Shown: positions 26,414 through 36,017 of the stretch, one piece after another
Layout: the number at the start of each line of letters is the position of its first letter
Numbering within the stretch: the first letter of the stretch is position 1
Assembly (NCBI GenBank): GCA_942493245.1
Contig: OW818685.1
Location: 992,001-1,056,000, forward strand
Direction: 5' to 3'
DNA length: 64,000 nucleotides
Source of the DNA: DAOPYU01 sp942493245
GTDB lineage: Bacteria > Sumerlaeota > Sumerlaeia > UBA8349
Notes under the pieces: model-generated
What the model was told of the DNA's origin: nothing
Database searches by the model: none
Seen by the model: the letters and a program-made list of their open reading frames with translations, nothing else
Program-made: the position numbers and the translations under genes

Positions 26414-26508
26414 TCTTTTTCAAATTCGATTCCTCAATAAAATGAATATCCCTCCTGATTACCTGTTTGCATTATAGGAAATCCTCTACTTGAGAGGAAT
26501 TGAACTCC

Positions 26509-27153
26509 ATGAATGAATCAGAAGAGAAACTAACGGAAGATACGGGTTCGGATTCTTTTGAGAAAGGGGCGACAGAGTCAAAGCCCGTCTTGGAATCCTT
26601 GACGGGGGAGTCGGCATCCGAAAGCCAATCAAAAGTTCTCCGTTCGCGGATAAAAACGGTATTCAAGAAGCATTGGAAATTCATCGCCGGTTTCTTTCTG
26701 ATCCCCTACATCGTCTCGTTCTTTTTCCTGTGGACGGGAATCAATTGTCTTGATGAAGAGATCAATATCCAGACCGGCAAGGCCCGGTACACGAGAAAAT
26801 TCTGGTTTGTTCCTCTGTACATTAAAACTAAAGATACGGCTTTTTCACTCGCGCTTGAAGGGGAAGAAATAAATGCTCCTTCCAGAGAAAAATCCGGGTG
26901 GCAGATGGTGAATACTCTTTCTCCCGGCGCAGGAAATTCTATCCATTATGTCTTTCATGGTGCTTTCTACGATGCCAGGATATTGGAGAAACTTCGCGAT
27001 GAGTACGGGTTGTCTCCTTCCGAGATCAAAGATTTGGCCCGCCAGACTCTTATTTCCTGGCAGACACAAGGTAGTTGCTCCACTTCGCTGATTTATAGCC
27101 GCCTGAAACTCGAAGAATCTCGGCACAAGAATCAACGAAACCCTCTTTTATAG
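26509..27153 (+). CDS. Hypothetical single-pass membrane protein
   Basis: About 214 residues from ATG 26509 (gagagg upstream). A polar, acidic N-terminus of about 60 residues leads to a transmembrane segment (FIAGFFLIPYIVSFFFLW). A soluble C-terminal domain with no recognised family follows (INIQTGKARYTRKFWFVPLY). The base composition is AT-richer than the neighbouring genes, which may indicate transfer. It runs toward the DUF3788 gene on the same strand. Confidence 0.6.
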   Translation: MNESEEKLTEDTGSDSFEKGATESKPVLESLTGESASESQSKVLRSRIKTVFKKHWKFIAGFFLIPYIVSFFFLWTGINCLDEEINIQTGKARYTRKFWFVPLYIKTKDTAFSLALEGEEINAPSREKSGWQMVNTLSPGAGNSIHYVFHGAFYDARILEKLRDEYGLSPSEIKDLARQTLISWQTQGSCSTSLIYSRLKLEESRHKNQRNPLL

Positions 27154-27191
27154 GCAAGGTGTCGCACCTCTATAACAGGAGAATTGTCAAA

Positions 27192-27650
27192 GTGTCCGAA
27201 GAACTCCCCCTTCGCCTCACCGACCCGGTTTTTGCCCCCACTCCCGACCAAGTCGAATCCTGGATCGGTAAACGCGCCTGGGGGTTCTGGACGCGCTTGG
27301 CCGGGTGGATTGCGGAGACGTATCCGGGCGTTTTCGAGCCGGAGTGGCTGTTCGGGGGGAAGAAATTCGGCTGGGCGTTGCGGTACAAGAAGAGCAAACC
27401 GCTCTGCACGTTCGTTCCGGAAAAGGGGCGTTTCCAACTGCTCATCGTGTTCGGGGCCGGGGAGCGCGCGAAGGTGGAGGCGATCCGGGCCGAGCTGTCC
27501 GAACGCACCCGCACCGATTACGACGCGGCGACGGTGTACCACGACGGGAAGTGGCTTCTGCTCCCCGTGGACCGTAAAGAAGTCGTGGCCGACATCGAAC
27601 GCCTCCTGTCCCTGAAACGCAAACCCCGCCCAGCCAAACCCGGCGCGTGA
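27192..27650 (+). CDS. DUF3788 family protein (intact copy)
   Basis: Start GTG 27192 follows aggag. The 152-residue protein fits DUF3788: PDQVESWIGKRAWGFW, GGKKFGWALRYKKSKPLC, FVPEKGRFQLLIVFG, and DGKWLLLPVDRKEVVADIE. Its biochemical role is not known. A second, frameshifted copy stands 4.3 kb away in the same direction (31488-31939). Confidence 0.75.
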   Translation: MSEELPLRLTDPVFAPTPDQVESWIGKRAWGFWTRLAGWIAETYPGVFEPEWLFGGKKFGWALRYKKSKPLCTFVPEKGRFQLLIVFGAGERAKVEAIRAELSERTRTDYDAATVYHDGKWLLLPVDRKEVVADIERLLSLKRKPRPAKPGA

Positions 27651-27680
27651 GAAAAAATTAGAAATCGAAAATTGAATTTA

Positions 27681-27714
27681 CCCCCTCCTCTTCCCTTTTC
27701 GGAAGAGGAGGGGG
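27681..27714. terminator. Bidirectional hairpin terminator
   Basis: A perfect 14-bp stem (ccccctcctcttcc with its complement) and a 6-nt loop lie between the converging DUF3788 and propeller genes. T-runs are short, so termination may be only partial. Confidence 0.65.
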
Positions 27715-27753
27715 CTTCGGTTTGAGGAGGGAGAGGTCTGTTATTCGAATTCG

Positions 27754-30726
27754 TTAATCGTTCCACTTGTAGACGGCGATCGCATTGTCGTCCGAGGTGA
27801 CATAGAGGAATTTTCCGTCCGGGCTGAAAGTAATCTGGTTCGGGACGCGCAGGAATGCGGGGTTTTCCGGGTTGGATGTCAGGGTCTGAATCAAGTTGAG
27901 CATGCCCGTGTCCGGGTTGGTCGTGAAGCAGACGACCGTGCTGGACAGAGTCCCAGAGGCGAAAACTTTCTTGCCGTCGGGGGTGACGATGATTGCGTCT
28001 CCGCCCCGGTAGTCGAGGGGACCGTTGGGGCTCCCGTGGATTTCCTGAAGGAGTGAGAGGGTTTTGTTCTCCCCAACTTTGAACACGCTGACCGCGTTGT
28101 CACCCCGGAATCTTCCCGAGCAGACATAGACGTATTTTCCGTCCGGACTGCAGGAGACATCCTCCGCCCCGGCAAGAGCGGTCGTACCCGCCTCTCCGTC
28201 CTTGATGATCTGACGGATTTCCATCTTTCCGGACTGAACGTCGCGATCGAGCGTCACGAGCGTATTCCCTCGTGCGGACGCCACGTAAATGGATTTTCCA
28301 TCCGGACTGAAGGTGATTCCCCGCGCATCTCCAAAGCATCCTTCCTCCCCCTGATTTATTGCGTCCGTCCACTCCAGTTTGCCTGGCTCCGAGACCTTGA
28401 ATGCAGACACGGCTCCACTGGACGTGATGGTGTAAAGGAATCTGGAATCGGGAGAAAATGCGCAGTTCGTGGGAAAATTAAGGGTTCGATCTTTCAAATC
28501 CTCGTTCAACACCATATCCACCGCGACCAGAAGTCCCGATTCCGGGTCGCGCACAAAGAGAATCACGGAGTCGGCATGACAGGCAACCGTTGCCACATAA
28601 CGGTTGTCTGGACTGAGGCGGGCGGCCACCACGCCATTCAGGAACCGGGGATCCTGGATGGTCTGGGTGATCTGGAGTTCTCCGGTTTCCGGATTGCGGT
28701 CCAGTGTACAGATCGTGCTCCCATTGCAGGCGGACGAATAGATATGCCGCCCGTCCGCCGTGATGGCGACACTGCAGATCAGGCCCAGATCCTTACCCGA
28801 GATTGTGCCGACCGGTTGCACATGGCCATACGTTTCCGTGCCATTCGGATCGGCTTGAATGGAAGTGAAGACACCGTAGGGTTTTTCCGTTTGTCCCACC
28901 CCCCGCACGGTCAGAGGCAGAGTTCGCGATGTCTGCTGGGTCTGTTGGGTTTCGGATGTTGCTGGCGGGAGATCCCCGATGATGAATTCGGTCTTCAGGA
29001 CGCCGGAATTATTTCCGCTGGTTCCGTATTGGTCGTTGACTGCCAGGAAGAGGACGCCCGATTGTTTTGCCTCATAGACGCTCTCTTTGCCGATCGTGAA
29101 AATTTCACTCGGCTTGTCGATACAGGCGATCTTTCCGATCAGGGCGCCACCCGGAGAATTGGGCCCAAGGAACGGAACTGTCATCGAACCGTGATCGACT
29201 TCTTTCCCATCCGCATCCAGCGGGGAAACGGTTTCCGCGGGATCGGCTTTTGTCATTCCTGTCGCCCGGAATGCAATCTTATCGCCCGCATTCACCGAAT
29301 AGCCGGAGGTGATCCACGCCGCATTTTCTGTGGAGAGGGCGGGAACGTCCATTTTGACCAGGGTATTGGGCGCGAGCGAGACCGACTTCATGAATGGATC
29401 TTCCACGGTTCCCTCCAGCCGTGTCGGCGCGACATACTCGGTGAGATAGGTCTCGGCATTCCGAGAGCTCAGGATACGCAAGATGACGCCATTGTCCAGT
29501 ATCCAGAACTGGGTAATCTGGCCCGCGCGTTTTAGGGACGAGGTTGTGGGATCGCTTGTTGCGGTGACCTCGATGTGGTTTGCGTTGAAAGTCCCGACCG
29601 GAAGCGAGATCACTTCTTTCCCCTTGTGTTCGACTTTGGCTGTATAAGTAACGAGGTCTTTCTGGGCAACATCGATTTCGAAGGCCGAAATGTTCCGGCT
29701 GTCGCCCATCCCTTTCAACGCCAGCCCGCGCAACGCAATATTGGCGGCGGTGAAGGAATCGTAATTGATCGCCTCTTGCGGATACAACAGTCCCCCGACC
29801 TCGAAACTCTCCACTTTCGTCTTGGAAATCTTCAGTGCCGCGCCGTCTTTGAATTCGTATTGAATCTGGTAGGCGGGCAGGTCGTCCATCGCGGCGGCGG
29901 CGATCCGGTAACAGGTCATCTGATTCAGGGGATTGCTCGACGCCATCATCGCGTAGTCCAGGGCTGTGACATGGGTGACGGCTGTGAGCGTGCCTTCCGG
30001 AGTCTGTATCAGCCAGAAATCGGTTGGCGCGCCAAAGTGCCACCCGCCGTTTCTTCTGGCGTACTTGCCGTGAAATACGGGTGTGCCCAGGTCTTTCTGG
30101 TCGAGCGAGAGAAAAGTGTCCAGGGTTTGGGGCAGCGTGAGTTGTTTTTGCTGAATGCGGTCACCACGGCCAAGATGCTTGAGATGGGCCAGATCGGCCG
30201 CGTTGCTCTCCGGCAGGCTTCCGTATTGTTGTTGTACCCGCTCAGCGATAAAATCGGACAAGTTATCTTTCAGGTAGGAAAGATCTATCGCTTTCTCGGC
30301 GGAAGCCGTCGTTCCGGGATCGATCTGGCCGGACACTCCAGTGGGCAGAAACAACAGCGAAAAAACCAGTGCATAAAGCGGATTGGATCGGGCCTGCTTG
30401 TTCTTTTTTTCCGGGCTGTTCATGTGCGTCTCCTTTTTCTCTGAAGATGTCGGCTCTGCGCCTGAGATCTTTTGTGAAACCCCTTTTTGCTTCTCGATAC
30501 TCATGTGAGTCGGTCTCGACCGGCTGTTTTGCCATACAGGGATGGCTATGCCGATGACCAGGATTATGGCCGCCGCAGCGGCCAGTGGCCGCACCAGCGG
30601 AAGAAAGTGGAAGCGGGGCCTGCGGCGGTTCAGGATTTCCTCAAAAGAGGGAATCTGAGGCGAGTCCAATCTCCTTTGCTCCCCAAACAGGCGTTTTAGA
30701 GCCTCGTCTTTCTTATCTGTATTCAT
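27754..30726 (-). CDS. Anti-sigma-like domain fused in frame to an exported lactonase-like beta-propeller protein
   Basis: A single 990-codon frame. Residues 1-48 are a soluble anti-sigma-like head, 49-66 a transmembrane helix (LAAAAAIILVIGIAIPV). At residue 102 an ATG (30423) with a perfect aaggag site begins a second signal-peptide-like start (MNSPEKKNK, ALVFSLLFLPTGVSG). Next come about 500 residues with no recognised fold, including a NAGDKIAFRATG segment like galactose-binding lectins. A seven-bladed 6-phosphogluconolactonase-type propeller with repeated SPDGK motifs (about 630-985) finishes it. The start overlaps the sigma gene stop by 14 bp, so the locus is sigma, anti-sigma, effector. 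Confidence 0.75.
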   Translation of the reverse strand: MNTDKKDEALKRLFGEQRRLDSPQIPSFEEILNRRRPRFHFLPLVRPLAAAAAIILVIGIAIPVWQNSRSRPTHMSIEKQKGVSQKISGAEPTSSEKKETHMNSPEKKNKQARSNPLYALVFSLLFLPTGVSGQIDPGTTASAEKAIDLSYLKDNLSDFIAERVQQQYGSLPESNAADLAHLKHLGRGDRIQQKQLTLPQTLDTFLSLDQKDLGTPVFHGKYARRNGGWHFGAPTDFWLIQTPEGTLTAVTHVTALDYAMMASSNPLNQMTCYRIAAAAMDDLPAYQIQYEFKDGAALKISKTKVESFEVGGLLYPQEAINYDSFTAANIALRGLALKGMGDSRNISAFEIDVAQKDLVTYTAKVEHKGKEVISLPVGTFNANHIEVTATSDPTTSSLKRAGQITQFWILDNGVILRILSSRNAETYLTEYVAPTRLEGTVEDPFMKSVSLAPNTLVKMDVPALSTENAAWITSGYSVNAGDKIAFRATGMTKADPAETVSPLDADGKEVDHGSMTVPFLGPNSPGGALIGKIACIDKPSEIFTIGKESVYEAKQSGVLFLAVNDQYGTSGNNSGVLKTEFIIGDLPPATSETQQTQQTSRTLPLTVRGVGQTEKPYGVFTSIQADPNGTETYGHVQPVGTISGKDLGLICSVAITADGRHIYSSACNGSTICTLDRNPETGELQITQTIQDPRFLNGVVAARLSPDNRYVATVACHADSVILFVRDPESGLLVAVDMVLNEDLKDRTLNFPTNCAFSPDSRFLYTITSSGAVSAFKVSEPGKLEWTDAINQGEEGCFGDARGITFSPDGKSIYVASARGNTLVTLDRDVQSGKMEIRQIIKDGEAGTTALAGAEDVSCSPDGKYVYVCSGRFRGDNAVSVFKVGENKTLSLLQEIHGSPNGPLDYRGGDAIIVTPDGKKVFASGTLSSTVVCFTTNPDTGMLNLIQTLTSNPENPAFLRVPNQITFSPDGKFLYVTSDDNAIAVYKWND
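30423..30440 (-). promoter_or_regulatory. Internal ribosome binding site and start for the propeller protein
   Basis: Reading minus, aaggagacgcac precedes ATG 30423, giving good spacing. The codons after it make a basic N-terminus and hydrophobic core, a normal signal peptide. An exported propeller protein of 889 residues could thus be made separately from the anti-sigma fusion. Confidence 0.65.
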
Positions 30727-31240
30727 GAAAGGCCTCCGATTGTTCGAGATCTTGACGGAGACGCTGTTTTCCCCGATCGTAGTGGGTTCGAACTGAACCG
30801 ACCGACACTCCCATTACGTTTGCCGCTTCCTGCAGGGTCAGATCCTGATAAAAGACCAGGTGCAGGACTTCGCGCTGTCGCCGGGGGAGTTTCTCGAGCG
30901 CTTCCCGGAAAAGCGATTGCAGTTGAGAGCGATCCAGCGATTTCGCCGGTTCTGGAAGATAGAAATCAGGCTTCCCGTTGTTTTCATACCGGAGCAGTCC
31001 CAGTTTCTGAAGCCAATGACGCCGGTGTTCGTCGCTGGCCGTATTCCGGATCACGGAAAAGACCCACGTCTTGAAAGACGATTGTTTGCCATATTGTGCT
31101 CGTCCATCCAGAATCTTCAGATAGACGCTCTGGAGCACGTCTTCCGCTTCCTCAACACAGTTGTTGCAACACCGTAACGCCCATGCGTAACATGCGGTGT
31201 GATTTTCCTCTATTTTTGCCCGCAATTCGGGCAGATCCAT
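30713..31240 (-). CDS. ECF-type RNA polymerase sigma factor
   Basis: The 175-residue protein starts at ATG 31240 after gagagg. Region 2 is visible (EEAEDVLQSVYLKILDG, FKTWVFSVIRNTASDEHRR) and region 4 (LPRRQREVLHLVFYQDLTL, EAANVMGVSVGSVRTHYDRG). It directs polymerase to a small regulon, most likely including its own operon. Its stop overlaps the anti-sigma start, a standard arrangement. A divergent gene, the damaged DUF3788 copy, lies on the other side. Confidence 0.85.
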   Translation of the reverse strand: MDLPELRAKIEENHTACYAWALRCCNNCVEEAEDVLQSVYLKILDGRAQYGKQSSFKTWVFSVIRNTASDEHRRHWLQKLGLLRYENNGKPDFYLPEPAKSLDRSQLQSLFREALEKLPRRQREVLHLVFYQDLTLQEAANVMGVSVGSVRTHYDRGKQRLRQDLEQSEAFHEYR

Positions 31241-31487
31241 GATTTTTCCTCTCTTCCGATATTCCATTCTACGAAGATTAGTCGGAATAACGTCCTGCTT
31301 ATATGACACCTTGCATTTAATTTTATAGCACAATGTTTTGAAAGACCGGGAATAGAGGGACATGGCAGAAAGATCAAGGAAAGATCAAGGGACATCCGAA
31401 TAGTATCGGATACACTTGGCTGAATCTAAAATTTTGATAATCTCCCTGTGTTCGTGGGATTTCTCCCATATCGGGAGGTTGAGAAAG

Positions 31488-31939
31488 ATGAACAAAAACA
31501 TCCATCTGTTGACTAATCCAGCCGAGGTCTCTGCCCCCGACCAAGTCGAGTCCTGGCTGGGTACGCCTGGAGTTTCTGGTCGAGTGTTACCGATTGGATA
31601 GCTTGGAACTATCCGGGCGTTTTCGAGCCGGAGTATCTGTTTGGGGGAAAGAAACACGGCTGGTCTTTGCGGTACAAGAAAAGCAAGCCGCTCTGCACGT
31701 TCGTACCGGAGAAGGGGCGTTTCCAACTCCTCATCGTGTTCGGGGCCGGGGAGCGCGCGAAGGTGGAGGCGATCCGGGCCGAGTTGTCCGAACGGACCCG
31801 CGCCGACTACGACGCGGCGACGGTGTACCACGACGGCAAATGGCTCCTGCTCCCCGTGGACCGGAAAGAAGTCGTGGCCGACATCGAACGCCTCCTGTCC
31901 CTGAAACGCAAACCCCGGCCTGTCCGGAGTGACGTGTGA
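31488..31939 (+). pseudogene. DUF3788 copy broken by a frameshift
   Basis: The gene has an intact ribosome binding site (gggagg) and ATG 31488. It reads PDQVESWLGT, then shifts frame near 31560-31565; the shifted frame continues AWSFWSSVTDWIAWNYP and on to the normal end. The last 250 bp are almost the same as in the 27192 copy, differing mainly at third codon positions. The lesion is therefore young, or an assembly error. Confidence 0.75.
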
Positions 31940-32373
31940 CCCGTTTGAAACCCGGATAAGATTTCCCCGTACCTGGCGCAGCGAAGCCGCAACCAAAACC
32001 AATTTAACGCGAAGGCGCGAAGACGCGGAGTCGCAGAGATTCAGTATTTTTCGACCGTTGAGATTTTCCCCACATTCGTTCTCGCGGTTTGTGCCTCGTT
32101 CAGGTGTCCCTGCCGAGGCAATGAACGGGGGGCTGTCACGCTGCACCAGAACTTTTGGATTCTCCTGCCTATCGTCCGGTTTTCTTTCAGGCGGGGGGAC
32201 GCCCTCCCAGAAAACTCATTTCTCGCGGGAAGAATGGGAGGGGAAACCCGGAATGCCCGCAAAATCAGGGGGATCACCCCTCGGCCAGACAACGGGGATA
32301 TTCTGAGCGCGATTGCACTCCACCGGGGGAAACATTTGACTTTCGGGCGGTTACCGGATAGAACGGAACCGTT
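31940..32373. other. Intergenic region with dispersed repeats
   Basis: No gene is seen. It contains acgcgaaggcgcgaagacgc (about 32006-32026) and a ttcaggcgggggg...ccctcccagaaa element (about 32184-32212); related sequences occur near 50050 and 37075. It should also hold the promoter of the sugar-transferase gene. Confidence 0.5.
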
Positions 32374-33777
32374 ATGAGGTCCTTCTGGCGCGGTTCCCTC
32401 CTCACCCTTCTCCTGTTGCTGGCCGATTCCGTCGCGCTGGCCTTTTTGTGGTTCGGGGTCTATGGAGGCCGTGCCGCGTTCAACGCCACGCAGGTTCTGG
32501 GGCAGACGCTGCCCGTTTTGAACCCGTGGACAGCCTACTCCTCGGCGTTGCCGTTCCTGTTGCCCGCCTTCGTTGGAGCCCTGATTTACTTCAAGTTCTA
32601 CAGCCACCATGAGCGGATCGAAAGCCTCAACGACCTGCGCCCCATCCTCTGGGTCATGTTCTGGATTGTCGCGTTGACGGCGCTCTACAACACCACCCAC
32701 AAGAGCGATTTCGGACGAACCATCGTGCTTGGTTACGCGCTGGCCGCGGGTTTCTATCTCTTCGCCTCCCGTACCCTGTTGCGCATTCTGAAACGCCGGG
32801 CGGTCTCGCAGGGCCACGGCCTGGTGCGCGTTCTGGTGGTCGGCTCGGGCGATCTGGCGCGCGAGACCCTGATGCGGCTCCACGAGCACCCGGACATCGG
32901 GTTCCGGGTGGTGGGGGTGGTCGGAGCCGGAAACCCGCAGGATTCCGCCGACTTGGGGGGGTACCCCGTCTTGGGGCAGGTAGACCATCTGATCCCGATT
33001 CTCGAACAGAATCCGGTCGAAGAGGTGTTTCTGGCCGTCCCCGAGATGCGCGAGGACGCGATTTTCGGCCTGGTGCGCGAGGTGCTGGACCGCACGGGCG
33101 CGACCTGCAAGGTGGTGGCCAATCTGTTGTATGTGATCGCCAACCGGGCCAAGGTGGATGAAATCATCGGCCTGCCGGTCATCGCGTTCCCGGGCGGACG
33201 ACTCAACCCGTTCCAGTGCGCGGTGAAACGAGGGGTGGATCTGGCGCTGGCGGGGACGGGGTTGCTGTTTCTGGGGCCGCTCGCGGCGCTCTTCGCCCTG
33301 CTGGTCCGCCTCGATTCCCCCGGTCCGGCGCTTTTTCGCCACGAACGGGTGGGACAGGACGGGCGTCCCTTCTCGCTGCTGAAGTTCCGGACCATGTTCC
33401 TGGACAGCGATCCGTACTCGGAAGCGCCCGCCGATCAGAACGACTCGCGCATCACGCCGTTTGGGCGTTTTCTGCGGCGGACGAGTCTGGACGAACTCCC
33501 CCAACTGCTCAATATCCTGAAGGGAGACATGAGTCTGGTGGGGCCGCGGCCGGAAATGCCCTTCATTGTCGCGACCTACAAACCGTGGCAGGCCGCCCGC
33601 CTGCGGGTCAAACCGGGCCTGACGGGTCTGTGGCAAGTGGCGGGACGTAAAACGCTTCCCTTGCATGATAATCTGGAATATGATTTCTTCTATGTGTGCA
33701 ACCCCTCGCTGGCGTTGGACCTCGAGATTCTGTTGCGCACGTTGCCCGCCGTTTTGCGCGGTAAAGGAGCTTTCTAA
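32374..33777 (+). CDS. Polyprenyl-phosphate sugar-1-phosphate transferase (exopolysaccharide/O-antigen initiation)
   Basis: The 467-residue protein has four to five N-terminal membrane helices and a central nucleotide-binding-like CoA_binding_3 domain (VRVLVVGSGDLARETL). The C-terminal bacterial sugar transferase domain has KRGVDLALAGTGL, LFRHERVGQDGRPF, LKFRTM, RTSLDELPQLLNIL and SLVGPRPEMP. It loads the first sugar phosphate onto undecaprenyl phosphate at the inner membrane. It is followed two bases later by lptG, linking it to envelope polysaccharide or LPS assembly. Confidence 0.9.
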   Translation: MRSFWRGSLLTLLLLLADSVALAFLWFGVYGGRAAFNATQVLGQTLPVLNPWTAYSSALPFLLPAFVGALIYFKFYSHHERIESLNDLRPILWVMFWIVALTALYNTTHKSDFGRTIVLGYALAAGFYLFASRTLLRILKRRAVSQGHGLVRVLVVGSGDLARETLMRLHEHPDIGFRVVGVVGAGNPQDSADLGGYPVLGQVDHLIPILEQNPVEEVFLAVPEMREDAIFGLVREVLDRTGATCKVVANLLYVIANRAKVDEIIGLPVIAFPGGRLNPFQCAVKRGVDLALAGTGLLFLGPLAALFALLVRLDSPGPALFRHERVGQDGRPFSLLKFRTMFLDSDPYSEAPADQNDSRITPFGRFLRRTSLDELPQLLNILKGDMSLVGPRPEMPFIVATYKPWQAARLRVKPGLTGLWQVAGRKTLPLHDNLEYDFFYVCNPSLALDLEILLRTLPAVLRGKGAF

Positions 33778-33779
33778 CG

Positions 33780-34940
33780 ATGAAAATACTGGACCGTTAC
33801 GTCCTGGGGGAATTCCTGCGGACGTTCCTGATGATTCTGGGACTGCTGACCATCCTGCTGCTGATGAAGGAGGTCTTTGCCAAACTGCCGGTGGTGATGA
33901 AGGAAAGCCCCCCCTTCCTGGATGTGCTTCTTTTCTTCGCCTTCGCCATCCCCGCCGAAATCATCTTCGCCATCCCCACCACGGTCATCCTGGCCATGAT
34001 GTTCAGCATCGGCATGATGGCCAAGAACAAGGAAGCGCTGGCGATCCACGCCAGCGGCATCAGCTACGGCCGCCTGGCCCAGCCGCTCTGTATCGCCCTG
34101 ATCGTCATCACCGCCCTGACCTACCTGGGCAGCGAATTCCTGGTTCCCGTCTGTCAGGAGAAGTCGTTCCGGATTCAAAAGGGCACGTTCGAGAAAAAGG
34201 AGGAGTCCTTTTTCTCGCGCAATAAGAACGTGACGACCAAAGGGGTGGGAAACCGCTTCTACACCATGAAGAACTTCGACAGTGGTGAGAACGTGATGGA
34301 GTTTCCCACGATCACCGAGCTGAGCGAGGACGGGGGGCATGTGTTGCGCCGGTACGACGCCGAGTCGGCCCAATTGGTCGAGCAGGACGAAAAAGGAGAG
34401 TGGGTCGCGGTCAAAAGCCCCGAAAAGGACCACGAGTACCAGTGGATGTTTGTCAATGGTTCTTACCGGGAGTTCGATCCGAACACTGAATATCAGATCA
34501 AGGATTATCAGATGTTCGAGCGCAAGTTGATCCCGATGGAAGAGAACCTGGACCGTTTCCTCTCGACCAATCGCAAATCGAGCCAGATGACTCTGCAAGA
34601 TCTGTGGCACCAGACGGTCATCGAAGCCAAACGCGGACAATCGGAGTATTACAACCACCTGATCGGCCAATTGCATGACCGGATCGCCCTGCCGCTGGCC
34701 ACGTTCCTGCTCGGAATGCTCGGCTACACGTTTGCCGTGCGCGCAAGCATTCGTTCTCTGGTGCGCGAATTCGGGTTCGCCCTGACGAGTATCGTGCTCT
34801 ACTATGCGCTCAAAGAGTTCTTTGGCCGGATGGGCGATACAGGAACTCTTTCCCCCGTCGTGGCCGCCTGGCTCACCACCGTCCTCTTTATTCTGGCGAT
34901 TATCTGGAATTTCAAGCGCTTGAATCAGGTGCCGGGGTAA
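33780..34940 (+). CDS. lptG: LptF/LptG family LPS export permease
   Basis: The 386-residue protein has the YjgP/YjgQ layout: three N-terminal membrane helices, a periplasmic beta-jellyroll domain (about 120-280) and three C-terminal helices. Conserved starts are LDRYVLGEFLRTFLMI and the LHDRIALPLATFLLGM helix. It is a membrane subunit of the LPS transport ABC complex. Only one such gene is seen here; LptF may be elsewhere. The start is two bases after the previous stop. Confidence 0.85.
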   Translation: MKILDRYVLGEFLRTFLMILGLLTILLLMKEVFAKLPVVMKESPPFLDVLLFFAFAIPAEIIFAIPTTVILAMMFSIGMMAKNKEALAIHASGISYGRLAQPLCIALIVITALTYLGSEFLVPVCQEKSFRIQKGTFEKKEESFFSRNKNVTTKGVGNRFYTMKNFDSGENVMEFPTITELSEDGGHVLRRYDAESAQLVEQDEKGEWVAVKSPEKDHEYQWMFVNGSYREFDPNTEYQIKDYQMFERKLIPMEENLDRFLSTNRKSSQMTLQDLWHQTVIEAKRGQSEYYNHLIGQLHDRIALPLATFLLGMLGYTFAVRASIRSLVREFGFALTSIVLYYALKEFFGRMGDTGTLSPVVAAWLTTVLFILAIIWNFKRLNQVPG

Positions 34941-35033
34941 GCGGGCAACACGGGTTGGACGGGCGGAGATAAACCCACCCTCTCAGGAATTTGGACCCTC
35001 TTTTCGCCGGCGAGAACGCTGGCGGTACCGGTT

Positions 35034-36017
35034 TCAGTCCGCCAGAGAACCGAGTTTGAGCGTCTCCGACGCATAGCGAATGGCTGTCATCAACAGAATA
35101 AAGCAGAGCACGCCCTTGATCGCGCGGGCGGGAAGGTGTTTCTGCAGGCGGGCGCCCACGTACATGCCCACCAGCCCTCCCAGACCGAAAAGCGCCCCCA
35201 GAAACCAATCGGGCGCAACCGATGATTCGGGATGGTACGAGGCCAGGATCTGGTAAAACAGCACGCTGGCCGACGAGGTGACACACGTGCCCATCAGCGC
35301 CGCTCCGGCGACCGAGTGGACCGGCAGTTTGAAGACGGAAACCAGGAAGGGCACAATAATCGCCCCTCCGCCGATTCCATAAATCCCCCCGACCAGTCCC
35401 ACCACCAGGCTCAAAGAGAACAACCCGAGCACTGGCACGCAGTAGTCTCCGTTTTGGAACTGATAGCGCAGGTGGTTCCAACTGAGTTGGGCATTCCGAA
35501 CCGTAAAATCGGAAAGATCCGTCTCCGAATCCGCACGGGGCGCCTTCACTCCCGCCTCATCGGTCTTCCTGCGACCGCCGGTTCCAATTTTCAGCCCTTC
35601 AGTCGTTTCATTCCAGAGCCGAATGCCGAGGTAGAAAAGCACACAGGAGGCAAACAGGCGAAAGTGATCGGGATCGGGGAGGTAACGGACCCGTACCAGC
35701 GCCCCAATCAGAGCGCCCGGCAACGTTCCCACCACAATCAGCCAGGCCAGCGGCCAGACCATGCGCCCCTCGCGGCAATAGCGATAGACCCCACTGGGAA
35801 TCGCCACCATGTTGAAGAAGTGGTTGGTGGCGCTGACGGACGGATTCACATACCCCAAGTACGACATCTGGTAGGGCAACAGGAGCACCGCGCCGGAGAT
35901 CCCGCCCGAGGCGGTCAGGAGGGAAATCCCAAAGGCCACCAGAGGGGGAATCCAGGGCGAAACCTCAAGACCCGCTGCGGGGAAATACATCGTGTGTGCG
36001 TCCTCGTTTCCAATCAT
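35034..36017 (-). CDS. TauE/SafE family sulfite/anion exporter
   Basis: The 327-residue protein has about eight membrane segments in two halves. Typical motifs are LLTASGGISGAVLLLPYQ, GTLPGALIGA and GGIYGIGGGAIIVPFL. The loop between halves (about 150-195) is charged. Members move sulfite or sulfonate-related anions; the exact substrate is not known. ATG 36017 or ATG 35990 (gagg upstream) may be the start. It is convergent with lptG. Confidence 0.85.
   Translation of the reverse strand: MIGNEDAHTMYFPAAGLEVSPWIPPLVAFGISLLTASGGISGAVLLLPYQMSYLGYVNPSVSATNHFFNMVAIPSGVYRYCREGRMVWPLAWLIVVGTLPGALIGALVRVRYLPDPDHFRLFASCVLFYLGIRLWNETTEGLKIGTGGRRKTDEAGVKAPRADSETDLSDFTVRNAQLSWNHLRYQFQNGDYCVPVLGLFSLSLVVGLVGGIYGIGGGAIIVPFLVSVFKLPVHSVAGAALMGTCVTSSASVLFYQILASYHPESSVAPDWFLGALFGLGGLVGMYVGARLQKHLPARAIKGVLCFILLMTAIRYASETLKLGSLAD

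Noticed and set aside
32041..33666. 541-codon minus-strand frame
   Set aside because: Antisense shadow of the sugar transferase, full of Gln/Arg/His, with no family features.
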